The notes: generated from the sequence alone by a model not told the origin. Counted from the first letter of the stretch, positions 42,983-51,574 are shown. The stretch: 64,000 nucleotides of DNA from Oscillibacter sp. 1-3 (GCF_000403435.2 NZ_KE159709.1:367302-431301); one strand, 5' to 3'. Numbers and translations are program-made.

Positions 42983-43048
42983 AGGTCACCTCCGGTTGTT
43001 GGAATGCGTTTTCAGCTATGGCTTTTCTCGGCGTTAAGCTCAACCGTC

Positions 43049-43816
43049 CTACTGCTTTTGATATGTCATAATTCGGCTATTTCTACTGTCGCCTCTATCA
43101 ATTTTGGCAACGATCAGCAGATGCTTTTCCTCGTCGTATGCACAGCCACAAACGGCATCCGCTCCATACTCAGATTTCTGCTTTAATAAAGCATCCATGT
43201 CAAGAGTGGGAAAATCCTCTTGATATGCTTCATCCACAGTCCAGCCCATTTCTTCCAGAACGAGAGTGGCTGTATCATACTCCCCGCAACATAAGACATC
43301 GCAAATGGAGCGCATCAAAAAAGCAGACAAATGACTATCAAGCATGTTCCACTCCGTTATGGAATTTTCTTCGATTAGAATGTAGACAGGGGGATCAACT
43401 TGTTCGATCTCTCCGAGGCAAATTCCGAATTTTGATATTCCGGCACCATAGTCGCTTCCGATCTGCAAATAGTTAGGGACATAACTGCCCCATTCTACTT
43501 TGGGAAGTTTGTAAAGCTGATAATACTCGTTATCGGCATATTTCTGGGGGTCCTTTTCCCAATATTCCTTATCTCCGTCGATCCATTCCTGGATACTGTC
43601 ATACGAGAACCAGCAAAAGTCCCGCCTTTTTGTCCAGATGTCGGCGGTCTCAAATAAGGTGCTGTCCGCCGCCAAACTCCAAAATTCAAACAATGCGGGA
43701 GGCAGCTTCAGATTCTTTTCACGCTCTGCCTGCAAAAGAGTATCTTTGCCAACTGGTTCTGTATAGCCTAATAGTTTTAGGATTTCAACTGCGGTTAAAT
43801 CATACCGAAAGCTCAT
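43049..43816 (-). CDS. SUKH (SMI1/KNR4)-like immunity protein
   Basis: The 255-residue protein begins with a region like SUKH domains: LLQAEREKNLKLPPALFEFWSLA near 28-50, followed by FCWFSYDSIQEWIDGDKEYW, GAGISKFGICLGE, DPPVYI and MLDSHLSAFLMRSICDVL. These correspond to the LPxxyxxF helix and the beta-hairpin of SMI1/KNR4 immunity proteins. It overlaps the upstream membrane-protein gene by 4 bp. It is AT-rich. The cognate toxin is not visible; assignment is by pattern. Confidence 0.72.
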   Translation of the reverse strand: MSFRYDLTAVEILKLLGYTEPVGKDTLLQAEREKNLKLPPALFEFWSLAADSTLFETADIWTKRRDFCWFSYDSIQEWIDGDKEYWEKDPQKYADNEYYQLYKLPKVEWGSYVPNYLQIGSDYGAGISKFGICLGEIEQVDPPVYILIEENSITEWNMLDSHLSAFLMRSICDVLCCGEYDTATLVLEEMGWTVDEAYQEDFPTLDMDALLKQKSEYGADAVCGCAYDEEKHLLIVAKIDRGDSRNSRIMTYQKQ

Positions 43817-44358
43817 AATGTTCTTCCTCCATTTAGATTACTTTGCTCCATCTTAAAAAACTTCTGTCTGCACGCCGGGCACTCCGATGGGATCACCAGC
43901 GGGCAGAGCTTTGTCTTCACACATCCGATCCGCATCTGCCGGAGGGTATAGCAGCACTCCTTGTTCCGCATTTCCTCATGCCTACCATCCGGGGCGTAGT
44001 AGGGGAAAGGCTGTCCGCAGCAAGGGCAGTGCCAAAAGAGTTTCGCCGTATGCCTCAGCCATCTGGCGAGGAAGGCCAGGGGCAGCAGCGCAAAGGATAC
44101 CATAGAGAGCAGGAACGCCATGGCTCCAACTCCCTCCAGCAGAGCCTCCTTGCCCCAGAGCAACGCCACAACACCCGCTGGAAAGTTGCTGAGAACCAGC
44201 GCCACAAAGCCTCCCCACTCTATCAGGAACAGCGCCTGGGCGAAGCGGCGGCACCAGCGGAACCGGGGCGGCATCTGCGGGTATATGTAGGAAAAGGGCG
44301 CGGCCTGGTTCTTCTGCTGCCACCTATAAGCGGCAAAATCGTCTTCTTCGCGTTTCAT
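43813..44358 (-). CDS. Two-helix membrane protein with zinc-ribbon C-terminus
   Basis: The 181-residue protein has two membrane segments (FLIEWGGFVALVLSNFPAGV near 45 and VGAMAFLLSMVSFALLPLAF near 76), then a cytoplasmic cysteine-rich tail with CPCC near 110 and CPAC near 160 that could bind zinc. It is coupled (4-bp overlap) to the SUKH-like gene. I do not recognise a family; it may anchor or sense within the same cargo unit. GC-rich. Confidence 0.6.
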   Translation of the reverse strand: MKREEDDFAAYRWQQKNQAAPFSYIYPQMPPRFRWCRRFAQALFLIEWGGFVALVLSNFPAGVVALLWGKEALLEGVGAMAFLLSMVSFALLPLAFLARWLRHTAKLFWHCPCCGQPFPYYAPDGRHEEMRNKECCYTLRQMRIGCVKTKLCPLVIPSECPACRQKFFKMEQSNLNGGRTL

Positions 44359-44379
44359 ACGCTCTGTTCCCTCATAAGG

Positions 44380-44805
44380 TCAGTACTCCTCGTCTTGATT
44401 TCGCAGTTCTTCCTCAATGTCCGCCATGGCCTCCGGACTGACGAAGCCCTCCACCTCACGCTCTATGCCAAGCATTGTCTCCCGCTCAATCTCCCGGTTG
44501 CGCTGGAGTATATTATGAAAAAATTCACGGCTCATAGGCTCTGACTGCCATGGGGCAGGAGTGTACCTGTGTTCCTCAAATAGCTCCGTTTCAATACCGG
44601 CCTTGTCAAATTCCCTCAACAGCTTTGCCATCCGGCGCTCACCGTCATATTTCTCCATGTCGGAGAGGAATACATAATCACGGGCCTGGATCTTGCCTCG
44701 AAGTTCTGATAGGGACTGATTGGGAAAGTGCTTGCGGAGCAACTTTAGAATCGCCGCATCCGCAGTGGCTGTTTTTAACTTGATACCATACCTATGTTCA
44801 AACAT
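44380..44805 (-). CDS. Uncharacterised cargo protein
   Basis: The 141-residue product (start MFEHRYGIKLKTATADAAI) is mostly helical and charged, with RKHFPNQSLSELRGKI, a beta-like FLSDMEKYDGERR and a long acidic C-terminal helix ending EELRNQDEEY. Alternation suggests a small soluble alpha/beta protein. GGGGGACAA upstream of ATG 44805 is the likely ribosome site. No family recognised. It lies in the minus-strand chain of possible immunity genes, 11 bp after an 88-residue protein. Confidence 0.5.
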   Translation of the reverse strand: MFEHRYGIKLKTATADAAILKLLRKHFPNQSLSELRGKIQARDYVFLSDMEKYDGERRMAKLLREFDKAGIETELFEEHRYTPAPWQSEPMSREFFHNILQRNREIERETMLGIEREVEGFVSPEAMADIEEELRNQDEEY

Positions 44806-44816
44806 ATTTGTCCCCC

Positions 44817-45083
44817 TTAGTTCTCTGTGGTAAGAAATTTGTCCCATCCCTGTTCAAGAATTTCTTGATGTGTAGGCATTCCTTCCAGTCCAAATTCGTC
44901 AAAGGTGGCTTTAGCAGGATCGTTGATGTCTTCTGGCGACGGCCACGCTGACATACATTCTTCACAACAGACCGCCAATGTTCCATCCGCCGTTTTCATA
45001 ATAACCTGCCAGCCTTGATTGCAAATGGGACACCATCCCACCTTGAATTGGTGTTCATATTTGTACCGCTCAAAAATATCCAT
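44817..45083 (-). CDS. Small CxxC zinc-finger-like cargo protein
   Basis: The 88-residue protein has WCPICNQGW near residue 17 and CCEECMSAW near 39, a plausible four-cysteine zinc site, followed by an acidic helical tail. Its frame starts at ATG 45083, 5 bp after the stop of the preceding gene. Similar small proteins occur among immunity genes in polymorphic toxin loci, but no precise family can be named. AT-rich composition unlike its GC-rich neighbours suggests separate acquisition. Confidence 0.55.
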   Translation of the reverse strand: MDIFERYKYEHQFKVGWCPICNQGWQVIMKTADGTLAVCCEECMSAWPSPEDINDPAKATFDEFGLEGMPTHQEILEQGWDKFLTTEN

Positions 45084-45088
45084 GTGCT

Positions 45089-45493
45089 TTACTCAAACTT
45101 TCCAATGTTAATGTTTCCCAAACATAATATCGCGTCTTCGTGTGTAACCGCTACAACCCAATTCATATCTCCATCGAAAACGCAAGCATCGACCTGATCC
45201 CAAGGCTCAAGATTTTCTACAAAGCATACAACATCTTTTATTGTTGTGCCATAGAGCATCTTTTCTCTTTCATCGTAAAAGAAAACCTCTTTATCAGATG
45301 GGAGTGCTATATCTTGAACAGCCTTCAATGGCAGGCATATGGGCTTACAAATAAATGAGTTCCACATCAAAACATATCGTTTGAATTTTTCTTTGTCAAC
45401 ATATCGCTCCATAAATCTTACCAAAATGGCCTGAGCTTCATCCGAAGTATAGCGCGTTGAAAATTTCAGTCTTGAATACTCCAAGTTTTCCAT
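45089..45493 (-). CDS. Uncharacterised cargo protein (immunity-like)
   Basis: The 134-residue protein (start MENLEYSRLKFSTRY) is alpha/beta with alternating strands: FICKPICLPLKAVQDIALP, EVFFYDEREKMLYGT, DVVCFVENLEPWDQVDACVFDG, WVVAVTHEDAILCLG. The compact one-domain size and lack of signal peptide resemble cytoplasmic immunity proteins. ATG at 45493 has GGAGGA at 7-base spacing; an in-frame TTG at 45499 is too close to it. AT-rich. Family not recognised. Confidence 0.55.
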   Translation of the reverse strand: MENLEYSRLKFSTRYTSDEAQAILVRFMERYVDKEKFKRYVLMWNSFICKPICLPLKAVQDIALPSDKEVFFYDEREKMLYGTTIKDVVCFVENLEPWDQVDACVFDGDMNWVVAVTHEDAILCLGNINIGKFE

Positions 45494-45529
45494 ACCCAAA
45501 TCCTCCTCGTCCGCACTATTGGAATTGGC

Positions 45530-46327
45530 TCACTCGCCAGCACTTTCGGCAAGTGGGATCTCATAAACCTTTTTCTCTAAATACTCCCAGTTTTTGTTCC
45601 CAACTGATTCATAGGATGTCCAGGCTACCCTGATCTGATTTTCTGAGAGATAAAACTTGGCACGATCCTCTACGCCGCTGCCATCCATATTGGGTTCGTC
45701 CACATAGTCAAAAGTGTAAACGGTATGCGGCTCTGCCCAGTCCCCAGTGTCCCGGTAGTAGAGTTCCGCACTTTGGGCAGGCGTTTTCAGCAGGCCAAAC
45801 AGTTTTTCGCTCTCCGGCTCACCCGGCTTGTAAAAATAGCACCGCGTTTCCCTTGAAGTGATGTAACATTCGTTTTCCCCCACCTCGGCCTGGAACAGAA
45901 TATCTCCGGTTTCCATATCCAGCAGCAGCAACGTACTTTCTTTCAGACAGCCATCGAGGTATCCAGAGTGATGGGGTGTGTTCCACAGTTCACAGCTCAC
46001 CCAAACGGTATTTTCCTGATCACCCGCCTCACCGCGGACCACACTATGGCCCAGCTCCGGGTACTCATACAACACTTCGCCGTTTTCATCCAGAACCCAT
46101 AAATCATAGGAGCGGTTTTTCTCAAAATTCTCTGATTTCCCACTCGTCAACTGATAGGGCGCACCTTCCACCGGCACAACGTCTTCCCAGTCACACGGCC
46201 CGCGGGACAGGCCGGATGGGTAGATGATCTCGTAAGATGTGCCCGACTCCGGATTGCAGCCGGTCAGCAGGGCCGGGAGCAGCCCCAGAAATAAAAACAG
46301 CGGTATCCATTTGCGAAATTTCTTCAT
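45530..46327 (-). CDS. Secreted lipoprotein, uncharacterised
   Basis: The 265-residue precursor has a signal peptide (KKFRKWIPLFLFLGLLPALL) ending at lipobox LLTGCN near residue 24, so it is anchored outside the membrane. The mature part is beta-rich, with YDLWVLDENGEVLYEYPELG, LLLLDMETGDILFQAEVG and YFYKPGEPESEK, suggesting a propeller-like or WD-type fold fragment. GGGGAGATC precedes ATG. No family recognised. It stands first of three lipoproteins on this strand. Confidence 0.65.
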   Translation of the reverse strand: MKKFRKWIPLFLFLGLLPALLTGCNPESGTSYEIIYPSGLSRGPCDWEDVVPVEGAPYQLTSGKSENFEKNRSYDLWVLDENGEVLYEYPELGHSVVRGEAGDQENTVWVSCELWNTPHHSGYLDGCLKESTLLLLDMETGDILFQAEVGENECYITSRETRCYFYKPGEPESEKLFGLLKTPAQSAELYYRDTGDWAEPHTVYTFDYVDEPNMDGSGVEDRAKFYLSENQIRVAWTSYESVGNKNWEYLEKKVYEIPLAESAGE

Positions 46328-46368
46328 AACCGATCTCCCCTATCGAAAGAAATGCTCCCATGTTTTTG

Positions 46369-46500
46369 GCTCACTCGCCACGGGTGGGGAAGTCGTGTTC
46401 TGAAATCACCTCGCCGCTGTCAGCATCTTTCACGGTCACATGGACGGCCCATTCATCACCGGGGATGCCGCAGAAAATTTGATACTGGCCTATATAGTTT
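46369..46500 (-). repeat. Tandem duplication, C-terminal block copy A
   Basis: About 130 bases here match 47482-47613 at roughly 85-90 percent by eye, covering the last codons of each lipoprotein and the stop. The period of ~1.1 kb matches the distance between the identical signal-peptide segments (46985-47090 and 48053-48158). Confidence 0.8.
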
Positions 46501-47090
46501 GCGGGCCACGCTACACCGTATGAATATCCCAGCAGCGCGTCCATGTCGCTGGCAGTATAAAGCGCAGCATCCATAGTAACAACAGCGGCCCAAGGTATTC
46601 CATTTTCGTCAATCTCAGTATACTCTACGGTTTTGATAGACTGCGGAAAATTGCCCACTCCATACGCATAACATCCAGTATCATAAGTGTCTTTTTTGAA
46701 GTGTTCAAATTGTTCTGGGGTAAAAAGATAGTCCGCTGTTCCATCTTCATTTGCCACGATGTCCGTAATACGTTCATCAGGGGGATTTGTGCTGTGGAAA
46801 TCTGCGGCTAACTCTGATGCCGTAGCACCAGAAATCCAGATAATAGAGGATGGCATCGTGACAACAATATATCCATCCGCATTTGTGTCTGGGGTATAGC
46901 TGTTTGTGGGCGACACATAATTCACACTGGAGGGTCTGTATTCGGTGTTATTGTCGGAGGGGGTATTTGCCCCGTCCGCGCCGGACGCATCCTCCTGCGG
47001 CTTGCCCCCACAGCCTGCCAGCGAACCGAGCAGGAGCAAAAGCGACAGGGCAAGCGCAGCCCCCTTTTGGTATCGTCTTTTCTGTTTCAT
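46371..47090 (-). CDS. Lipoprotein of a tandem paralogous pair, copy A
   Basis: The 239-residue precursor has a signal peptide with lipobox GSLAGCGGKP, identical to copy B at 47484-48158 across the signal region, and a C-terminal block ending EVISEHDFPTRGE that is identical in both. The middle (DGYIVVTMPSSIIWISGATAS, FTPEQFEHFKKDTYDTG) is diverged. The pair thus shares anchor and C-terminal domain but varies centrally. ATG 47090 follows GAGAGGTT. Mature function unknown; extracellular binding is plausible. Confidence 0.7.
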   Translation of the reverse strand: MKQKRRYQKGAALALSLLLLLGSLAGCGGKPQEDASGADGANTPSDNNTEYRPSSVNYVSPTNSYTPDTNADGYIVVTMPSSIIWISGATASELAADFHSTNPPDERITDIVANEDGTADYLFTPEQFEHFKKDTYDTGCYAYGVGNFPQSIKTVEYTEIDENGIPWAAVVTMDAALYTASDMDALLGYSYGVAWPANYIGQYQIFCGIPGDEWAVHVTVKDADSGEVISEHDFPTRGE

Positions 47091-47119
47091 CGTACCTGCA
47101 AACCTCTCTTTCTTGGTGC

Positions 47120-47479
47120 TCAAAGCACATGAAGATCATCAATGATAAACGCCAGATGGTTTCCACGTTTCCTAATATCCAGTTGCAGTGTCAGGTCGCT
47201 CTCCCCATCAGGATACCAGAGGTTAATATCGACATACCAGCCGGAGCCGTCCCGGTATTCGCCTACATACGCCGATTCTTCAAAATAGGTGTCCGGGGGC
47301 ATAACGGGCAGCTCCTTGGAGTTGTACTCCTTCAAAACGCGCCTGATATCCTGTTCGGATACTCTTGTAAGAGCGTGGCGATCTTCCAGCGGTCTATAAT
47401 GGCCGCTGACAATGCACTCCATTGCGATTTTGCATATCTGAGCACTCTTTCTGATTTCAGACGTTTCTTCCTTCCGCAT
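47120..47479 (-). CDS. DUF7668-like small protein between the duplicated lipoproteins
   Basis: The 119-residue protein (start MRKEETSEIRKSAQICKIA) has a helical N-terminus, a central VSEQDIRRVLKEYNSKELPVM and a beta-rich end WYVDINLWYPDGESDLTLQL, RGNHLAFIIDDLHVL. The pattern of an N-terminal helix pair, DL(T/V)L strand and terminal I-DDLHVx strand resembles DUF7668 proteins, found in toxin-immunity loci. It is inside the tandem repeat unit of copy A. Assignment is tentative. Confidence 0.55.
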   Translation of the reverse strand: MRKEETSEIRKSAQICKIAMECIVSGHYRPLEDRHALTRVSEQDIRRVLKEYNSKELPVMPPDTYFEESAYVGEYRDGSGWYVDINLWYPDGESDLTLQLDIRKRGNHLAFIIDDLHVL

Positions 47480-47481
47480 CT

Positions 47482-47613
47482 GCTCACTCACCGCGGGTGG
47501 GGAAGTCGTGTTCTGAAATGACCTCACCGGTATCAGCGTCTTTCACAGTCACATGGGCGGCCCATTCATCACCGGGGACGCCGCAGAGAATTTGATACAT
47601 TCCGATGTAGATA
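47482..47613 (-). repeat. Tandem duplication, C-terminal block copy B
   Basis: Matches 46369-46500 closely (stop codon, FPTRGE codons and the preceding ~110 bases). See copy A for extent. Confidence 0.8.
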
Positions 47614-48158
47614 GACGGACCTACCGTTACATAGAGAGAATTTACCAGTTCCGAACTTTCGTACAGTTTTTTATCAACGGATACGGCCAGCGCCCACGGT
47701 ATTCCGTCCTTGTCGATGTCTGCATATTCTGTAGCTTTGATAAACTCCGCCGGGAAAGTATTTGTTGCGGCATCAATCAGTTTCCCCGACATATAGGATG
47801 TCTCTTTTATCCGCTGGAATTGTTCGGGCGTGAGAATGTAATTAAAGCTCCCGTCCTCATTTGCGGTGATATTCGTCCAATAGAGCTTTGCGATTTCTTC
47901 CTCGCTCATTCCAACAATCAGTGCTTGATGTTGTGCCTCTAATTCTTCTGCGGTGTTTCCACCAGTAAGCGTAATGGGCATTGTAACAACAATATACCCA
48001 TCCTCATTCACCGGGGGCGTGTATGTATTTGTCGGCCCGTCCGCGCTGGACGCATCCTTCTGCGGCTTGCCCCCACAGCCTGCCAGCGAACCGAGCAGGA
48101 GCAAAAGCGACAGGGCAAGCGCGGCCCCCTTTTGTAATTGCCTTTTCTGTTTTACCAT
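47484..48158 (-). CDS. Lipoprotein of a tandem paralogous pair, copy B
   Basis: The 224-residue precursor (lipobox GSLAGCGGKP) parallels copy A; the middle contains EDGYIVVTMPITLTGGNTAE, LTPEQFQRIKETSYMSG and YADIDKDGIPWALAV, and the end is EVISEHDFPTRGE. The start at ATG 48158 overlaps the stop of the upstream membrane-protein gene by 7 bp. It lacks the extra ~20-residue linker present in copy A. Function unknown. Confidence 0.7.
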   Translation of the reverse strand: MVKQKRQLQKGAALALSLLLLLGSLAGCGGKPQKDASSADGPTNTYTPPVNEDGYIVVTMPITLTGGNTAEELEAQHQALIVGMSEEEIAKLYWTNITANEDGSFNYILTPEQFQRIKETSYMSGKLIDAATNTFPAEFIKATEYADIDKDGIPWALAVSVDKKLYESSELVNSLYVTVGPSIYIGMYQILCGVPGDEWAAHVTVKDADTGEVISEHDFPTRGE

Positions 48159-48685
48159 ACCTGCGAACCTCTCTTTGATTTTTTTGTGAATATCAAGACA
48201 CACCACCCTAACCCATACAGCAGGACATAGGCCCCCGCCAGCGCAAAGATAGTGGTGTACTTTTGCCGGAGTCCGGCGGTGTAGCTCCCGGCGCTCTGCT
48301 CCGGCTCCACGGTAATGTAAGTTCCGTTCGCCGGGATACGCAGCACCCGGCGCTGCACCGTCTCCCCGGCCTCCACGACCCGCTGGCCGTGATCCTTAGA
48401 AAATGCCTCATTGCTCCAATTGTAGCCGCTGCCGTCCGTGGCCCGGTAGTAGACCATGTAGACGGTCTTGGTGGAGTTCATGCGGCGGTCACGGCTGCTG
48501 GCCCCGGTGTTCTTCACCTGGACCGGCAGAACGTCATAGGGCTGGAAGGTGAGGACTCCTATATCTTCGTAGTCCTCCGCCGGGCGGATTTCCAACAAGG
48601 CTTGCACGGCAACGTACAAGGATGCCGCCGAGAGGATCAGCAGCAATATCCCGGCTACGGGGATGATGGTTTTCAGTCTGCGCAT
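48152..48685 (-). CDS. Two-helix membrane protein (DUF3592-like)
   Basis: The 177-residue protein has membrane segments near residues 8-28 (VAGILLLILSAASLYVAVQA) and 148-168 (IFALAGAYVLLYGLGWCVLIF), enclosing a beta-rich extracytoplasmic domain with VYMVYYRATDG and RVLRIPANGTYITVEP. The layout resembles DUF3592 proteins. A short basic tail (FTKKSKRGSQ) faces the cytosol. ATG at 48685. It overlaps lipoprotein copy B; the two may be partners at the envelope. Confidence 0.6.
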   Translation of the reverse strand: MRRLKTIIPVAGILLLILSAASLYVAVQALLEIRPAEDYEDIGVLTFQPYDVLPVQVKNTGASSRDRRMNSTKTVYMVYYRATDGSGYNWSNEAFSKDHGQRVVEAGETVQRRVLRIPANGTYITVEPEQSAGSYTAGLRQKYTTIFALAGAYVLLYGLGWCVLIFTKKSKRGSQVW

Positions 48686-48715
48686 AAGTACCTCCTGGGA
48701 AAACATTAACAATAC

Positions 48716-49687
48716 TCATAAGTGATTCGCCTCCACATCCTTCTTCTTTGTTACTACCATTCTGTAAATATAATGGTACTTGTCCTCTGCATAACCATCT
48801 TCCAGCACTTTGAAAGAGTTCCGATCTACATTCAATAAGCGGTTTCTCCAAAAGACGTGCTTATCGTCACAGGCGTATCCGTCACTTAACAGGGTAAATG
48901 CCTGCGGTGTGGTATCCAAGAGTTCCCCCTCCCCAAATACCCGCACTCCATCGCTGGCATAGGAATATCCCAGCAAAGTAAATGCCGCACCATCTGCGTC
49001 AAGCAGTGTGCCATTGTAAAACACCTTCTTGCCATCGCTGGCATAGCCATCCCCTAATATCGTAAAATCCTGCACCTTGGTTTTTAATAGTTGATCTCTC
49101 CAAAAGATGTGCTTATCATCCCGGGCATATCCATCACGAAGTACAGTAAAGGACTGCGGAATTGCCCTTTTTACCGTTACTTGACAATAATATACACGTT
49201 CATCATCTTTTGTATAACCGTCAGACAGGATTGTAAAGGCAACCGGATTTTTACACGTTTTCAGCCGGACAGCATAGCTGGTTTCAGTAGAGTGAGTAAA
49301 AAAATACACAAATTCAGAATCTCTTCCATAACCCGCCGGGCCATACATGCCAACACCATCATCCAACACCTCAAAGGCTTCTGGATGCGCGATCTTTGCA
49401 TCACCGTATGGAGTATAAATAACCTGGTGGTTGCCGATATAGGCCGGATTAAAGACGTGGAAGCCCTCCGGCGTGATACCGCGCAGTAGCACGCCTCTTC
49501 GGTAGACACGCTGCTTGTCTTTTATAAAATCATGGTTGAGGACTTCCATTGTGTCAACTTCAATTTTGACACGGCGGAAAATGTTTTCATATGATTGCTG
49601 TTTCGGCATAAAAGCCACTTCGCCGTCACACTCGCGGTAACCGGATGGTTTTCCATCGTTGTCTTTCAAAATACGCGCATATCCCAT
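48716..49687 (-). CDS. DKNYY-repeat protein
   Basis: The 323-residue protein carries about six to seven repeats of ~30 residues with the core FTVLRDGYARDDKHIFWRD (for example FTILGDGYASDGKKVFY, FTLLSDGYACDDKHVFWRN), the DKNYY family signature in which a Tyr/Asp/Lys-rich hairpin recurs. The N-terminus has no signal peptide. Similar proteins occur in immunity clusters of polymorphic toxins. ATG 49687 follows AAAGAGGTTAA. Repeats probably form a rod or propeller; partner unknown. Confidence 0.75.
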   Translation of the reverse strand: MGYARILKDNDGKPSGYRECDGEVAFMPKQQSYENIFRRVKIEVDTMEVLNHDFIKDKQRVYRRGVLLRGITPEGFHVFNPAYIGNHQVIYTPYGDAKIAHPEAFEVLDDGVGMYGPAGYGRDSEFVYFFTHSTETSYAVRLKTCKNPVAFTILSDGYTKDDERVYYCQVTVKRAIPQSFTVLRDGYARDDKHIFWRDQLLKTKVQDFTILGDGYASDGKKVFYNGTLLDADGAAFTLLGYSYASDGVRVFGEGELLDTTPQAFTLLSDGYACDDKHVFWRNRLLNVDRNSFKVLEDGYAEDKYHYIYRMVVTKKKDVEANHL

Positions 49688-49710
49688 GGAATTAACCTCT
49701 TTATCTCCAA

Positions 49711-50040
49711 TCATTTTAATTGGGGGATGCCCAAACTCCGAAGCCAGCCTTGCAGTTTTTTCACAGGAAAACCAGTAAATGTACACTTTTCTCCTGATCT
49801 GCTATGTATCGTCACTTTGGTTGCAAACAGATGTTTTCCAACTATAAAGCCTTTGATTTCTGACCGTCTCAATTCAATTTCCATGTGGGTTGTCCAGGAA
49901 ATTTGAAAACACACCCTTTGGTTTGTAACAAAAATTGTTCCACGCCATACATCGCATGAACTCCCCAAAACTGGCTCCCAGTAGGCCATCATCCCTTGGC
50001 CGACTACTGACTCGCCTGGTTGAAGCTGAATATCTGCCAT
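49711..50040 (-). CDS. GRAM/PH-like domain protein
   Basis: The 109-residue protein (start MADIQLQPGESVVGQGMMAY) has the pattern of a bacterial GRAM domain: WRGTIFVTNQRVCFQIS, IELRRSEIKGFIVG and a closing amphipathic helix VKKLQGWLRSLGI. Small GRAM proteins bind lipid or protein partners at the membrane face. It precedes the DKNYY gene by 23 bp and is probably co-transcribed. AT-rich. GGGAGAAC precedes the ATG. Confidence 0.65.
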   Translation of the reverse strand: MADIQLQPGESVVGQGMMAYWEPVLGSSCDVWRGTIFVTNQRVCFQISWTTHMEIELRRSEIKGFIVGKHLFATKVTIHSRSGEKCTFTGFPVKKLQGWLRSLGIPQLK

Positions 50041-50217
50041 AGCTGTTTGTTCTCCCTTTAATTTCAATTTTCCTTTGATTATTGTTGTTAGGCATGATCC
50101 CATCCTCCTTTCTGAAAGTTTGAAATGAATGGACGATTGTTTTTGTAGTAGCCTGTATACTGTGCTTGGCAGATTGTTCTAATTCAATAATCAGGGAATC
50201 AATGATGTCTATCGGCG

Positions 50218-50655
50218 TTACGCCTGCATATCCACGCCCTGCCGGTAGCCGTCCAGGATGCTGGTATCAAAGGGCTTGCCCCAGTCCCAGCTGGGGTCCT
50301 GCTGGTGGACGTACTCGCCCAGCCGGGTGGCCTCACTGTGGAAGATCTCATTCAGCGTCCAGGAGGCGCTGAGCCGCTGCTCCGGCGCAAGAGACATGGT
50401 ATAGTCCCGAATGACCTTGCTGATGTCCTCGCCGTCGCTGACCCCGTAGCCGTTCTTCATATGGTCAAAGGCAATCTGCTTGACCTGCTGCACCACGCCC
50501 TCGTCCACGGGGACCATCTTGCGGAAGTCGCCGGCGTCGTTCAGGCTCATGCCGGGCGTGCCGTAGGGGTTGACATGGGGCTTGCCCTGCTGCTTCTGGG
50601 CCAGCTCCCCGATGCGCTGCTGCTGGCGGTTCTGTACCATCTGTGTGATTGTCAT
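50218..50655 (-). CDS. Uncharacterised protein following the DUF4367 gene
   Basis: The 145-residue protein (start MTITQMVQNRQQQRIGELAQ) has a Gln-rich helical N-terminus and a central GDFRKMVPVDEGVVQQVKQI, then IFHSEATRLGEYVHQQDP. AGGAGGTTAC precedes ATG 50655. GC-rich as the adjacent sigma unit. No signal peptide or membrane segment. I do not recognise the family; it may belong with the sigma/DUF4367 pair upstream. Confidence 0.55.
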   Translation of the reverse strand: MTITQMVQNRQQQRIGELAQKQQGKPHVNPYGTPGMSLNDAGDFRKMVPVDEGVVQQVKQIAFDHMKNGYGVSDGEDISKVIRDYTMSLAPEQRLSASWTLNEIFHSEATRLGEYVHQQDPSWDWGKPFDTSILDGYRQGVDMQA

Positions 50656-50705
50656 AAAAGTAACCTCCTGATGATTTGATGATTGCGTTTCACTGATGTT
50701 ACCCA

Positions 50706-51467
50706 TTACTCATAAATAGAATCTATCATCTGCTTCAGCTCCTCCATGGTAATATTTCCGCCGATATAACACTCTGCCGGACCGTTGGCCCAGAGTGCCA
50801 CAGGGCGTCCAGCATTGGTAGTAAGCAGATGTGTGATGCCCCCCGCTTCGTAAGGGATAGGGTCTCCTTCATCCTTTTGAAAATCCCAAAAATTATCCGG
50901 TCCTTGATTTTCGTCTTCCAGATAGATATTCACTTGAACGATCAAAAAATCCTCGCTCCGCTGATAAGAGGAGTGAAATACGATATCCTTACTGGCCTCA
51001 TCACCATATATCACCAGATCATACAGCACAAACCCTTCTGGTAGCCATTTGGGAACTACAGAACGGTTTAAGCCGTAAGCCGTCAGTGCCTCTTGGAGAT
51101 CCGTGTACTCTCCCGGCTCCTCTGGGATATGTAGGTCGTCCGGGTCTATGTATTCGATCTGCCCCGGCGCGAGGGTGATCTGCTCCGCCGTCCACTCGGC
51201 CAGCATCCGCCATATATCATAGCCAGCGGCGGCGGTTGCCACTGTGAGCAGCAGCAGGAGCGCTACCAGCGCCGCGACAAGCTGCCCGGTCCGCAGCAAT
51301 CTGTGCCGGGCAGGATGGTCAGCCTGACGAATCAGATTCTTCATCTTTCGCTCAAACTCCGGGGAAAAGTCATGCTCCGGCAGTTCCTCCAGAAGATTAC
51401 CGTACTCCAGACGGGCCGCGTCCAGCATTACCCGGCGGGCCAGGTCGTCCAATGCCTGATCTGTCAC
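50706..51467 (-). CDS. DUF4367-type membrane protein (anti-sigma-like) of ECF unit 1
   Basis: The 253-residue protein starts at GTG 51467 behind AGGAGGGA. A cytoplasmic N-terminal helical domain (FSPEFERKMKNLI) leads to a membrane segment (LVAALVALLLLLTVATAAAG, ~62-81) and an extracytoplasmic DUF4367 domain (PKWLPEGFVLYDLVIYG, ILVQVNIYLED-like strands, GGITHLLTTNAGRPVALW). This order is that of ECF anti-sigma/sensor partners. The ECF sigma gene lies upstream at 52249, separated by an inserted AT-rich gene. Confidence 0.78.
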   Translation of the reverse strand: MTDQALDDLARRVMLDAARLEYGNLLEELPEHDFSPEFERKMKNLIRQADHPARHRLLRTGQLVAALVALLLLLTVATAAAGYDIWRMLAEWTAEQITLAPGQIEYIDPDDLHIPEEPGEYTDLQEALTAYGLNRSVVPKWLPEGFVLYDLVIYGDEASKDIVFHSSYQRSEDFLIVQVNIYLEDENQGPDNFWDFQKDEGDPIPYEAGGITHLLTTNAGRPVALWANGPAECYIGGNITMEELKQMIDSIYE

Positions 51468-51530
51468 GGGAATCCCTCCTCTCTCGTTGTATCGCACTGG
51501 GGCGTGACTGCCCGGCAGCCACAAAATCCC

Positions 51531-51574
51531 CCTCTACTATGATTAACGCAGCGAGAGGCCGGATTCTCACAGGA
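51531..51574 (-). repeat. Imperfect direct repeat upstream of the DUF4367 gene (copy 1)
   Basis: TTAACGC-rich block, GATTCTCACAG at one end and CCCCTC at the other, aligning with 52153-52196 at about 80 percent by eye. Each copy lies upstream of a gene start, with a CCTC/GAGG dyad inside. It may be a sigma-dependent promoter or a recombination scar. Confidence 0.6.

Noticed and set aside
48716..49687. Repeats in the DKNYY gene as tandem DNA repeats or CRISPR
   Set aside because: Repeats are only at protein level (~30 residues) with diverged codons.
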